From Trichoplusia ni (Eukaryota > Arthropoda > Insecta > Lepidoptera > Noctuidae), in the NCBI RefSeq assembly GCF_003590095.1, contig NC_039492.1, positions 8,060,001 through 8,124,000 on the forward strand: DNA of 64,000 bases. Reading direction: 5' to 3'. Of the stretch, positions 35,338 to 47,295 are shown in pieces. Below the pieces are notes generated by a model. That model saw nothing but the letters and a program-made list of their open reading frames with translations, searched no databases and was not told the DNA's origin. The stretch's first letter is position 1, and each line of letters begins with the position of its first letter. The position numbers and the translations under genes are program-made.

Positions 35338-36688
35338 TTTCCCAATAACGTAACTAAAATGATAAATAGTCTTTATTATTGCTTTTATTATGGATAACCT
35401 AAATTATGTTGACGAATGCAAAAGTCAGTTACAGATATATCTGAAATATTCTCACGTATAAATATTTAGTACTATTACGTAAACTTTGTTTCTAAGCATA
35501 AACCAACAATTACCAAGTTTATAATATAGTCAAATATAGTCAAGACAAAGTTTGCTTTGCGTTGCGTCTCTGTACGTCCATTACATTCATTACGTTACGC
35601 GCTATAGTGATGGACACCAAGCATAGTGCAAATTATTAGTCGATTATACACTCTCCGTATTAATCGACTCTATGCTTTTCGCCTTCAAACAGTTACGTAG
35701 CTTCAATACAGACCAAGTGTTTTCACGCTTTGCTATAATTTGAAATTTTTTAGCACTGCGATGAGCTCATGATGACGACAATTAAGGTATAAAATTTTAG
35801 ACGATACTCATTATTGATTTATTTATGCTCTGTCCGAGCTAAGTTAACCTTTTTGACAGATGTCATGATGCACGATGTATTGTATAATAGTGTTAATTTT
35901 ATTACTTTTTTTATTTTATACCGTTTTCATCACAATCTCTATGGTCATAATAAATCACAATTTTTACGGAATGCAAACAGTTATTTTCTTTTATGACTCG
36001 AATAATCGAGTCGAACACTGTTTATACTGTTAAAATCGCTACGAATAACTAAAGATTAACTTGAAATTAATAAAAATAACAGTTGGCTAAGAAAAATTAA
36101 AGGTGTGGCTTCATGGAGTCGCTCGGCGCTCGTTTCCGGCCACAAAAATATTCATGTGACTTTGTTGTTGCTTAATGCAATCACTCGTTTGTAGCGATAA
36201 ATCTGGTCACGACGCGACACCGTGTTGCTGATCTCCTAACTTCGTTCGTACACCTTGGCAGTGATATAAGTGAAAGAAATAAGAGCCTTACCTTGTTTTA
36301 AAGTAAAGTAAATTATGTACAGGAATTATGTTATAAGCCGTTGCTGCACCACACCGCTCTCGCTCGATCTATTCCCAGCGATAAAGCTTAACATTTTAAG
36401 GTTTGTTGCAACATATTGCGAGACCATATTCGTCGCTGGAAACGAGCAACTCCATGAGGCCGCACCTTAAGGATTATTCCATCTATAAAAAGTTTCATGT
36501 TTGACGGATCGTTTGTGTCGTCTGTGGAGTGGAAACATTGCTATTTGTTGCATTTATTTATTTCTATTTACTATTCGTTACTATTACTCACTGATCACTC
36601 AGCGCCACTTATTTAATTATTTTTACCAACAAACCGATAGAAGGTACTAACGACGGTTACTGCTTATTGAGAGCACCCAAATTCTAAA
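35338..36688. promoter_or_regulatory. Divergent upstream interval, CDYL-like / LENG1
   Basis: This 1.35-kb stretch separates the start codons of two divergent genes and should contain both promoters. A 370-bp MITE occupies 36099-36469. I could not identify a defined TATA box or initiator. Confidence 0.5.
36099..36469. mobile_element. Harbinger-like MITE, copy A
   Basis: One end reads AGGTGTGGCTTCATGGAGTC. The other end reads in reverse complement AGGTGCGGCCTCATGGAGTT. Both are flanked by TAA, which fits the 3-bp TWA target duplication of PIF/Harbinger elements. The interior includes CACTCGTTTGTAGCGATAAA, also present in a second, longer copy at 58056-58620. It has no coding capacity. The superfamily assignment is inferred from ends and target site only. 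Confidence 0.75.
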
Positions 36689-37837
36689 ATGAATATACTT
36701 CCAAAGAAAAGGTAACATTCTAATTTCTTGGCTAGATTTACTATTTGTCATCTACTACGACCATTCAGCCTTCTTTTTATTCGAGTACTATGTCATAAAT
36801 AAAATATAAGCATAAAATGAATTTAATATTTTTTCAGCACCAATAATTAATGCTGTGAAACCTTGATAAATAGTTGTCATCATAATAAATTTTGACAGTT
36901 TATTTACTTATGTACATTTTTTGGAGGTACCATGAAATTCAAATAGAATTATATTTTTATTTCTAGATGGCATGTGAGAACTAAAGAGAATATAGCAAGA
37001 GTCCGGAAAGATGAAGCAGAAGCTGCAGAAAAAGAGAAACAGGAAAAGTTAAGAACAGAAAGAGCAGATCGTGAAGCTCGGCTTAGTGTACTAAAACATA
37101 AAAGTAAACTCAAGCTACAGGAATATGGAATTGAAGACAAAGATGCAGCACCAAAAGAAGAGGAAGTTCTCGAACATGTTAATTTATTTAGTAATTTTGA
37201 AGAAGCTATAAAAACTACAAACAAAGATCATGAAAATGATTTAAAAAATAAAAAAGAGGAATATGAAAAGAAAATAGGATATTTGACTTATTTGGGGCAA
37301 GACACAAATGAGGCCCTTGGTAAGAAAAATTGGTATGAAGTACCACCAGCAGCATCTGGCACCTCAAGATCAACAACAAGTAATATAAAAGATACTTATG
37401 ATAAGTTGGTCTTGAAAGATGAAGATGGTAAACCCAAACATAGAGAAGTAGATGAGAAAAATGGGGAAGTTGGGTGGAAAAAGAAACAGAGTATTGATCC
37501 TATGAATGCATTTAAGCATTTAAATCATTTTAGCAAAACACAACCCACACCAAGTAAAGACAAGAAGTCTGGTAATCTTAGTAATAAGGAAGATCAACAA
37601 AAGGATAAGAAAAAGAAACATAAAATAGATAAGAGAGAAGAAAAGGAAAAGAAGTTACAAAAGTTAAGGGAAGCCAGACTCAAGCGTGAGCAACAAGAAA
37701 AATACAAAACTGAATTATTTTTAACGGGACTTAACAAAACACCTGTGGATACCAATGATGAGGAGAAAGATAACAGAGTAAAGGCAAAATATAATTCACA
37801 ATTCAACCCTGAACTAGCAAGACAAAACTACAGGTAG
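36689..37837 (+). CDS. LENG1: LENG1 homologue (leukocyte receptor cluster member 1)
   Basis: Exon 1 is tiny (36689-36711, MNILPKK plus two bases). It splices to 36967-37837, giving 297 residues. The N-terminus MNILPKKRWHVRTKENIARV matches LENG1 and carries the CIR-N type motif WHVR.KxNIxRVxxDE. A long charged coiled coil follows (EAEAAEKEKQEKLRTERADR), then IGYLTYLGQDTNEALGKKNWYEVPP, a lysine-rich middle, and a C-terminal helix (REARLKREQQEKYKTELFL). LENG1 is a poorly studied nuclear protein that I recall from spliceosome-related lists; its biochemical role is not established. AATAAA lies 84 bp past the stop, at 37921-37926. Confidence 0.9.
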
Positions 37838-37920
37838 TGAAGAAGCATTTGCCAAGAATATTTTAAACTTTATTTATAAAGGTATACTTAAAATTAGTTT
37901 ATAACTTACATATTTTATTC

Positions 37921-37926
37921 AATAAA
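37921..37926 (+). terminator. Polyadenylation signal of LENG1
   Basis: AATAAA 84 bp downstream of the stop codon, immediately before a repeat insertion. Confidence 0.6.
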
Positions 37927-37968
37927 TGTAAAGAATAATCTACTTAAAATTATTTAACACTGAAGGTT

Positions 37969-38155
37969 TTCGTTGCCACCTGCATCCAACGGAACCCAGC
38001 GGTTTTAACCAGGTCGTCGGTCCATCTGGCAGGTGGCCGTCCCACCGTCCGTTGGATGCAGGTGGCAACGAACCGGTCGCGCTGGAGAAATTATGGAGAG
38101 GCCTACGTCCAGCAGTGGACTGCTATGGGCTGACATGATGATGATGATGATGAAG
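37969..38155 (+). repeat. Retroelement 3' fragment with 23-bp inverted repeat and ATG-triplet tail
   Basis: CGTTGCCACCTGCATCCAAC at 37971 has its reverse complement ending at 38070; the arms are 23 bp and exact, 37971-37993 and 38048-38070. After them comes GGAGAGGCCTACGTCCAGCA, then a TGATGATGATGATGATGA run. This wording is a common ending of non-LTR retroelements in moth genomes. It sits between the 3' ends of LENG1 and WASHC5. Confidence 0.7.
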
Positions 38156-38604
38156 GTTTTACCTTTGTCTTCTCCAGATTCATTAGCTATACACGGTGAT
38201 TTTTCAGTCGTCTTACAAAAGCAGCTCAGTTCATGTATCCGACGTAAAATACCCCTAGGCGCGATTATATTTTTTTTATCATCAACTAAGATAGTAAGTA
38301 CGAAGAAAAATTAAACAAGAGAAATCCGAAATGTACTCTTAAAAATGATAAAACGCCGCCACCCGCGCCCCTCACCATTGTTACAAGGCTCGGACCGCGC
38401 TCGAAACAGAGCTGTGTTTCTAAAAAGCTACGAATTGCATCATAATATTGAATAAAAATTGCATTTTAAATTTATTCAAATCTCATAAATATCAATTTTT
38501 TTATCATGAACGTGTTCTAGTCATTGGATACATGAACTGGGCTGCTTTTGTAAGACGACTAAAAAATCACAGTGTATATTTTGTACTTACTATAATTATA
38601 TATA

Positions 38605-41600
38605 TTACTTAAGAAGAGTATGGGTAAGTAAAATGAGTGGTAGTTTATCTTCAAGTTTGTCAAATGGGTAATTAAATGTCTCACAGAATAGCTGTAATAT
38701 TCTCACAATACATGCTACATCAGGTAAAGCTTCTGCATATTTCAACCTGAAAAAAATGTTTAAAATGTATGATTGCTGAAGAGAACGACATTAACATAAA
38801 AAATACATTGTACAGTATCTCGTTCATACAATATACATACATACTTTACACATCAGTCAGACCATTTTTTTTTTTTAAAAAAAGCAACCCAGTCTTAAAG
38901 TGACTGCGAAATAAGTGATCATTTTGCAAATAAAAAAAGTTTCTAATTATGTAATCTACATAGCTCACCTAACATAGGAGCATAGGAAGTCAACGAAGAT
39001 ATCGACATTTTCACTTTTGCTCTGACGTAACACTGTGTACAAGCCGACTAACAATGGATATCCATCTATATTTTCACCTGGTTTTCTCGTTATAAGGTCA
39101 CCTGAAAAATAAAGTAATTAAAAAGCTTGCCTCCGATTAATCTGTGTTTATATGTACACAGAATATTTTATAACTACCTGTTGTATAACAGATTTGTAAT
39201 TTAGGTAATTGTGATATCAACAGTACTCCTAGAATTCTACCCATGTCAGCGTTTAACAGCTCTTGCGCGTGTTTTACATATATTTTATCGTACGGTTCAT
39301 AAATACCACATCTCAATAAATATTCATCGAGGTTTTGCATAAGCAGCGGAGAGATAATAGGTTTTGATTCTAAGCAAGTAGATGCTTTTAATTCGTTAAT
39401 CATTGATCTGAAAATTATAATTATCATTACTTACATACAATGCCAAGGTAAAAAACGCACCAATCTATCTTTTCAGTTTTACTTACTCGTTCACAGTCCT
39501 TAACGAGGCCTCTAATTGTGCCGAATCAAATTTGCAAGTCGTTTTTAATTGATACGCAATATGTCTCCTTATGATCTGTAATGTGCCTATCAAAACAAGT
39601 ACATCAGACAATTGTTGAAAAATTTTATAACCTTTACCAATAATCTGCTCTATATCTTTCATATCGTCACTGATTTTTCCAACAAACATCTTTTCTTGGC
39701 TAGTTCGAAATATATCCTGAACATTTTGCATTTGGTTTTTTATCATAAACCCATATAAAGTGTCCAAACCATGTAGGCCCACGACTCCAATAGCATCGTT
39801 TAATTTCCCAAAGGTTTTGTTGTTTATTATTTCATTTTGTGATTTCACGTCATACCAAGCTGCGCAAACATTTATGTAAGTGCATATTCTGAAAGTCAAC
39901 CCATTATTTAGAAAACAAAAGTACTAATTTTTATACCTACTGTTAGTTCGGCTGTTAAATATACCTTACCTGGCATCTAACATCTGCGGTATCTGTCGAG
40001 CTAGACTACCCATAAAGCCAGCCGACGGGCTGTATAACGTTACTCCTTTTCGGAAACTTATCTCTCGTGCTACACTCTCCTTAATGATTGCAGATATCTA
40101 TAAACCGATCGATATTAACATAAAAATAGTTTACCTAAGTAGGTACCTCCTGAAATTCTGATAAAAGAAAAATGCATACTCACTTGTTTTTGCCATATTC
40201 TTAAGCCATGGATGTTGATATAGTCCTGAATATACTCCAGAGATCTCTTGTAGCCATCCATACTTTCAGCCAACTTTTGAAGTCGGGACAACAAATTACT
40301 CGATGTCGGTGAATACCTTTTACCTTGTGGTTCCAAAAATTCTGCGAACTTTTTACTAATATGCCTGTCTAATTCTTTTAATAATCCCTCTTCTAATAGT
40401 TCAGCAGGATCAACTCTTATTACGCCCACTAACGTAGACCGCATGTCTAAGATTCCTAAAACGTAAAGAGACACATTTTAAATATAGGTAGTCGGTATAA
40501 AAAAAATTGCAAGTGTGTACTTTTTTATAGTTGCAGCTGTAGTAGCTGTTGCTGCTATTGCATATAAATTATATATTTCAAAGACCATCGCAGTGAGGAA
40601 ATTAATCCCTTTGTCGCGGTGGGTACGCAAATATTCAAGTCACACGCACAAAGTCACCCAGAGTCAGAAAAATCATTCGTGGTTCAAAAAATCCTTGTCC
40701 TACGCGGGGTTCGAACCTGCGACACGACCCGCACAGTGGCTTCGGAGTGGCAACGGCTCAACCACTCGGCTATCCCTGCAATCAATTGGTATATTTTCAT
40801 ACCTGTTGTAAAAGTAGATGCAGAATGCGTAAGTTTAGCAACTTCCATCCTGTCTTCTAATTGTGCAAAATCCCTTAATCTCTCCTTTTCCAGTCTAGTT
40901 GGCACTTCTTTGATGGACCAAGTTTGCAGGTCAATAATTTTTTCTACAATATTAAACACCATTTCTGGTATAATTTGCAGAACTCTTTGAATATACTTAA
41001 TAAGCTCATTGCTATAGTACTGTGATACCGAAACCAAATCATCACTGTGAGCTTGATTTATTCTTAGCAATGGAATTTCCATAGCACTAGCCAGCTTTAA
41101 AAAGAGTGCTCTAAGTCTGCTTGTCACGGCTGGATTTTCCTTAATGCTATCTTGCATGTGTTTGGTGTAAAGGTCTATCGTGCACCAAGCATAGCTAACA
41201 TCCGCAACAGTTTCTAAAGTAACTAATGAATCCTCCTTTAAAGAAGCTGCTCTCAAAAGGTTTTTCAAAGCGTCTTTGCTATCGGAAAGATACTGGACTA
41301 TCGTTGATGTTCCTTTTATGCCGTGAAACTCTTCAACTTCGTCTAAGGCCAGTATTAGTTGAGTAACCTTTTTTATTGATTTTGATGAACTAGGTTCACC
41401 TAGAGAACTTATTTGAGTAGCGATGTTATCAAACCACATCTTCAACTGTTCATTCTCTTGTATTTTGGCAACAGGATTTGCTCCAGAGAAAAGTTCTGAC
41501 AAACTTTTCACTGACTCAATTGCAATAGATTTATTCGTATTCCATGTTGAATCTCTATTTTCCAACAACTTATTCAGGATTTCTCTTACTTTTAGTTCTA

Positions 41601-43706
41601 GTTCAGCAGTGCTGATTAATAGTTCCAATATTTTTAATGGGTCGTAGTTAGACTCTTTTAATACCAAGTCTTTTAGTTGTTTGCTTTTTTTATTATTGTC
41701 GTAAAAAGTTACGTCGGTATTATGCAATAGTAGCCATCTCAAAACAAGGTTCGAGTTTAAAAGCAGATTTAGAATTTTGCTTATATTGTCCAAAACGAAA
41801 TCATCAGTAAGGGTGCCTTCTTTCAATAATTGATGTGTTTTAGATGTTAGTACAGACACGGAACTTCCTCTTTTTGCAAAAATCTCTTTGATCATCTTGC
41901 CATTACATGTGTTGTTTAAGGCTGATTTAGCTGCTTTAAAATTATCCCAATAATCAATGATATTCATTGTAACACCCATATAAATAGGTATAACCCAATT
42001 GCTTGGGAAAAACTTGTCGACAATTTCTCTCATTTTAGACATATCTGTATTGAGGTAATGTGGTGTAAAGAATAAACAGATGACCAGCATGCTGGCCTGA
42101 GTTCCTAAGGCTGATGCCTGATGCTCAGGAATTGTATAAACAGCAAGCTGATTGTATATGTCTTCAGATCTTAATTTTCCTACCACTTTTTCTACAAATT
42201 CTGGACGGATGTAAACTCGACTGTAAAGGTAAAGTAAATATTCATATCTATAATTTTTCAAATAATAATGTTTTTTTTTTTTCAATGTCATGAACCCCTG
42301 AAAATGTGTTTACATTCTTTATCTTGTCTGGTTGGCCTTACTATTATATTTACACACACTCAAAACATTGCTTCTTGTTTTACTACATTTTACTACATTC
42401 TATTATATGTTTTATAAATTGTCAGTACATATGAATCTAAATGTAAGCTTACCTAAAGTATTCAACAGGGTAATCTGCAGGTCTTTTCCCATTTACTTGA
42501 TCATAACCAGTATCTCGTAAGAGCTTGCACACATCATCAATATTTGATTGTGATTGACTTGTGCTGTAGCGGTAAAACGCGACAAGCAGTCTTTCCCTCA
42601 TTGGACCAGGAATGTATAAGTCACATAGTAAAAGCATTGCTCCATATAGGTACAAACATTCACACTGAAATAAAACTAAATGTCAATGCCTTGTTCAAGT
42701 AAAGGATATTAATTTAATCAAATATCTGAATAAATGAAAAGAGTACAGATTTTACAAAGATACTTACTAAAAGTTGTTTTCCCTCCACATCTTTAAGGAC
42801 TGTCTCAATATTTTGTTGAATAAATGTATTATCATTTAATTGTTCAACAAAAGAATTTAAATCAACAATGTATTGATAAATATTTTCAAAAAGTAAAAAA
42901 AAACGATTAATCAATTCTAAATATTTTTCTTTTAGCTCGTCATCCAAATCTTGTAGTTTCTGAAAGTAATATAATATAACTCTATAAAGTAATAATGTAA
43001 CTCTATAAAGTATCTCATGAGTCATGTTCATTAATGACATTATAATCAAATATAATAAAAAATAATATGCAAATTTCTCTACAAATTTACTTACAGGATT
43101 ACAGTTTATTTTCTTTTCTTGAGAATCCGAGACCTTAAAGTAACTAAAATCCAAAATAATATCTTGATATTTATGAAGAGCATCTTTATTGCTTAATCTG
43201 TAAATCCCAAAAATAAGACATTTAGAGGCTACTGTTGATTATAACTCAAGACTCAGGCTTGATTACAACCATCTTACTATTGCAGTACAATACCTATTTC
43301 AGTTAAGATAAAATAACAATTATTTCAATCTTATATTGATTATAATAGTTTGGTATCTATGTACTGATGAGATGGAGGAGGTGGGTGGGGTTCTAGTCGC
43401 GCTGACTATGGTTAAGCGTTTTGGCAGATCTGGGGAGCAGTATTTATCTCGTAAGGACAGGTGATTTTTATTTTCAGTGATGCAGTTCCTTCTTATACCA
43501 TTTCATTATTTCTCATTACAGGAACAAATATGCAAGATTTATTTGATCCTACACTACCGGTATAACGCAAATATTAATACATACTGATACGCTTCGGGCT
43601 TATGATCCTTTAGTCTTAAAATTTCCGCAACTATTGCATTTCCATGAGACACAAGCTTGAGTAAGTTTTGAGCGCACAAATTATCTTCAGACATAAACAC
43701 CTTCAT
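38605..43706 (-). CDS. WASHC5: WASH complex subunit 5 (strumpellin)
   Basis: Strumpellin is a core subunit of the WASH complex, which activates Arp2/3 on endosomes for cargo sorting. Eleven minus-strand exons: 43706-43585, 43197-43095, 42959-42768, 42664-42453, 42220-40803, 40455-40184, 40097-39970, 39888-39487, 39407-39178, 39101-38969, 38746-38605. All phases agree, giving 1117 residues (human 1159). Family segments include MKVFMSEDNLCAQN at the start (the same spacing as human), YQYIVDLNSF, DDVCKLLRDTGY, KMREIVDKFFPSNWVIPIYM, LALDEVEEFHG, LRINQAHSDDLVSVSQYYS, TLVGVIRVDPAELLEEG and SLEYIQDYINIHGL. A 1418-bp exon holds the centre. One intron carries a tRNA-derived SINE. It diverges from PMP34 with about 680 bp between start codons. 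Confidence 0.97.
40636..40780 (-). mobile_element. tRNA-derived SINE, copy A (intact A and B boxes)
   Basis: Read on the minus strand, the element opens GCAGGGATAGCCGAGTGGTT. It has a consensus pol III A box TAGCCGAGTGG (40762-40772) and B box GGTTCGAACCC (40707-40717). A tRNA-unrelated tail (TCTGGGTGACTTTGTGCGTG) follows. It lies in the WASHC5 intron between exons 42220-40803 and 40455-40184. A diverged relative is at 60461-60599. The tail makes it a SINE rather than a tRNA gene. Confidence 0.75.
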
Positions 43707-44386
43707 TACGATTGTTTCATCTAAAACTTCCTGTTTAACTCCCGAAGTGCTGTAATAGAAAGACAACAAAACAATTCCTGTTGTCCCTGTTGATGATCGA
43801 CTGACAACTCATTAGTGACAGTGACAGCATATCAGCTCAATCAGTGCAGCAGAGGTTTCATACTTTATTTTTTGGATTTTTCTTTTATTATATTATTGCA
43901 GCATTTGCACTCGCTATTGAGGTAGCACTCCCGCTTCGATATTTATCTATTTTTATTTTGCAACCTACATCAAAATAAAGATCACTAATAACGCGAACAA
44001 CACGCTGTGCTGCAACAATTAAAATCCTGCAACCTGTATAATGCATTATTCAAAAATATCTTTATTATAAAGAAACTGCGTTCTATTACTTTATTTTATT
44101 TTTTGTTTATAGGAATTATGTTTTTTAGCAGTTTTCTACCCTCCTATTACTATTACCTATTACACCTCTACCCTCCTACTATTAAAATTCAGTGACAAAG
44201 CGAATAAGAACGAACGAAACGAAACGCAGTAGAGACAGAGAAGTTTCAAGTGATATGTCAATCGAAGTAGTCGTGTAAAATTGTAAATTAGTTCCATTAA
44301 TTATTTTATAAGCAAACTTTAACGAGGACGGGGTCAAAGTGCGATGAGTTTTTGTTGATACTACGATTGAGATTTTTTCAATAATA
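43707..44386. promoter_or_regulatory. Divergent promoter interval, WASHC5 / PMP34
   Basis: 680 bp between the start codons of two housekeeping genes on opposite strands, free of recognisable repeats. A shared bidirectional promoter is likely from the spacing. No TATA box stands out. Confidence 0.5.
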
Positions 44387-45928
44387 ATGGCACCTACATT
44401 ATTCAGCTATGAAACTCTCGTGCATGCAATAGCAGGAGCCACGGTATGTTTATTTATTTTTCTAAAAAAGTACAAAATACTTATTGTATTCGCTTACTAA
44501 ATATTGATTTTTTTATTTATTTTCCGAGTATTTTTTCACAAAAACCATTATTCATTCGTTTTTGTTACTAGACAAGAAACTAACAATTTCATCGATTTTC
44601 AGGGCAGTGTTGTTGGAATGGCTGTATTTTATCCTCTGGATACATTAAGGTCAAGATTACAAGGTATATGATGATTTTAAAAGTATTAAAAAAAAAAGTA
44701 AATAACCATTTATCTTTTATAAATAGCGTATTAGACCATTATTAAGTATAGAAGCATGTAATAACATGCATTAGAAACAGTATGAAAGGGTATAAAATCG
44801 ATTGAATAACTTAATCTCAAATTAGCTTATCTTATCAGTTAATCCAAGAATTGTAATATTTTATTAAATACTGTTTCTTCTTGCTAAATTATGAGTAACA
44901 CACAAAATAATGAAGGATTCAACACTGTTTTGTTATATGTTATTTAACCAGTTTAATCAACATATTCCTTAATTGAATTATTGTAATTCCTTTATTAACT
45001 CATGGGTCAGGGTATTTGCGCAAATCAATCTTGGATCTTGATCCAAGTTTAAATTTATTGCGAGAATTTACTCTTATAGGACTCTTTAACCTTTCTTAAA
45101 ATATAATGCCATTAGCATAACATATAAAAAGTAAATTATTACTTAAGTGTATATACATTATTTATTGTTTCTTAATTACTAATGTAATTAATGCACATTA
45201 CAGTTGAAGACTCCAACAAACTTCAAGGATCATCATTTGAACTGCTGTGTAAATTAGCTACAGAAGAAGGCTTGGAATCATTGTACCGAGGCTTGGCACC
45301 TGTTCTACAGTCACTCTCTGTGTCAAATTTTGTGTATTTTTATACATTCCATGGTTTACGTAAAATATTTACTAATGATTCATCAGCATTAAAAGACTTG
45401 TCATTTGGCCTAGTTGCTGGTAGCATTAATGTACTCTTAACTTCCCCCCTATGGGTTGTTAACACTAGAATGAAGTTAGATAAGAAGGGAACATACAATA
45501 GCCTGACAGAAGGGCTCTTTGATCTTTACAAAAAAGAAGGAGCAAAAGGCTTGTGGTCAGGAACTATACCCTCTTTGTTGTTGGTTTCTAATCCAGCTAT
45601 TCAGTTCATGGTTTATGAAGCATTAAAAAGACATCTGATATCTAAAGGCTTATTTGATACATTTTCAGCATTTCTTGTGGGTGCTGTAGCTAAAGCAGTA
45701 GCTACAACTTTGACTTATCCACTTCAATTGATTCAATCCAGACTTCGTGCTGGTACCAGCTTGAAACCTTTATTCAGAGATATGAAAGCTAAGCCTTCAC
45801 TAGCATTCCGTGGCTTGGAAGCCAAATTATTGCAAACTGTTATGACAGCTGCACTTATGTTTATCATTTATGAGAAACTAGTCCGATTAGTATTAACTAT
45901 AATGAGAGTAAGAATGGCTAAACATTGA
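44387..45928 (+). CDS. SLC25A17: Peroxisomal membrane carrier PMP34 (SLC25A17)
   Basis: This is a mitochondrial-carrier-family protein of the peroxisomal membrane, reported to exchange CoA, FAD and NAD with adenine nucleotides. Exons 44387-44443, 44603-44663 and 45204-45928 give 280 residues (human 307). The start SYETLVHAIAGATGSVVGM closely matches PMP34. The three carrier repeats show the signature PxD/x..R in PLDTLRSRL, PLWVVNTRM and PLQLIQSRL. Other diagnostic segments are SNFVYFYTFHGLRK, GSINVLLTSPLWV, NPAIQFMVYEALKR and GLEAKLLQTVMTAALMF. It lacks an N-terminal mitochondrial presequence, as expected. AATAAA at 46609-46614 is a possible poly(A) signal. Confidence 0.95.
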
Positions 45929-47295
45929 TTAAATATGTTACCTTCATTTAGTCACTATACAATGGCACCCAAAACCGGTTATATTGTTTTATTGCTTGAG
46001 AACTCGAGGTCAAAACTAATCTTTTTTGGCGTAGTCGCGAATCAAGGTTACTTATCTATAAATTTCGTAAATATGTATATTAAATTATATGTTTATTTAC
46101 TTTTTGGACTCATAAACGTGCTTAATACAGAAAGCGAATAGAAACAATCACTACACTTGAAAATAACTACTAGTCAACTTAAACAGAGGCCAAGTTTTAA
46201 AAATGGCCTCAAATGTTTAGTGCCTGACGTAGTTCAGCCATCCCTATTTATAAGTCATAATATTGTGGAATTTTTCTCGTTTTTGCAAAAATACTGACCT
46301 ATTCTCATAATAACTATAATGGTAATTATAAGCTAATACGTAGGTTGCAACACCGATTACCTTAACACATGCATATATCATGCACGTTAGGTCAAGGTTA
46401 CGGAGGGAAAACGATTCATATGTATAAATGTATGTATAGTTAGTAGCTGTACAAAATACATAGGTAGCTTATATAAGAAGATATTCTCAACTCATGTACA
46501 TTTTAATAGTTACTCAATACAAAAGGCTCTCTCATTCTTATTTCTGATATAAAGGTACACTTACGTACCTTCTCGGTAGTTTATTTAATAAGTATTTATT
46601 CTAGTTGTAATAAAAGTTACCACAATTTACGATACCAAAAAGAACCGAAAATTACTTCGGAGTAGTAAATAGTCCCGTAAATTTTCCGACTCCTTTAAAT
46701 TCTAAGTAAAGTTGAATCTTTTATGAAGCTTTATTAAATCCCAAATACTAATATAGAGATTTTCGACAATTTATTTGATAATGTAGAATAGATTATAACA
46801 GGTTACAGACTTCATTCAATTTAATTTACAATTGACTTTTACGACACTTAACTGTTTAATAAGTGTCAACCTTGCTGTTAAATTACAGCAAGGTTGACAC
46901 TTATTATTGATGTTTACATGAATTTCAAAAAACTTTTCCATCGGAATTTATTTCACAATATTACATCAGAAGTCTTTAATATTTAAGGATTTATTTTTAA
47001 TTTAACTGCGGTGTGGAATTGTGAGCTCATGTTTTTTCAACGAAATAATTCTAGTAATGCTTTTGCATTAACAGCTACATAAATAATTAATAGTCATGTC
47101 TTAGAAGTTTAGGTACTATGTTATGATATGACATTACAAATGGTTTTAAGTATAAATCTGAGTTGTGAAATGGTGTAAGTTACTAATAGGTTGATGGTAG
47201 AAAGGTGGTGAAGGACGATTTGTATTTTATTTTAATTAATTAAATAAAGTTTTGTTAAAAAGTTTTTTATTTCCAATATCCTTATTTAGGTAACA
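45929..47295. other. Convergent 3' interval between PMP34 and NUP160
   Basis: AT-rich 3' UTR/intergenic DNA. Candidate poly(A) signals are AATAAA at 46609-46614 and 47243-47248 for the + strand, and TTTATT at 47266-47271 for the minus strand, 30 bp beyond the NUP160 stop. A 22-bp perfect palindrome lies at 46857-46906. Confidence 0.6.
46857..46906. repeat. Perfect 22-bp inverted repeat, 6-nt loop
   Basis: TAATAAGTGTCAACCTTGCT plus GT at 46857-46878 is followed by TAAATT and the exact reverse complement at 46885-46906. Confidence 0.95.

Noticed and set aside
40698..40780. Apparent tRNA gene
   Set aside because: A and B boxes are present, but the acceptor arms do not pair well and a SINE tail follows. 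A related diverged copy at 60461 confirms a repeat.
45935..46141. 68-residue + frame after PMP34
   Set aside because: It lies in the PMP34 3' UTR and has no conserved features.
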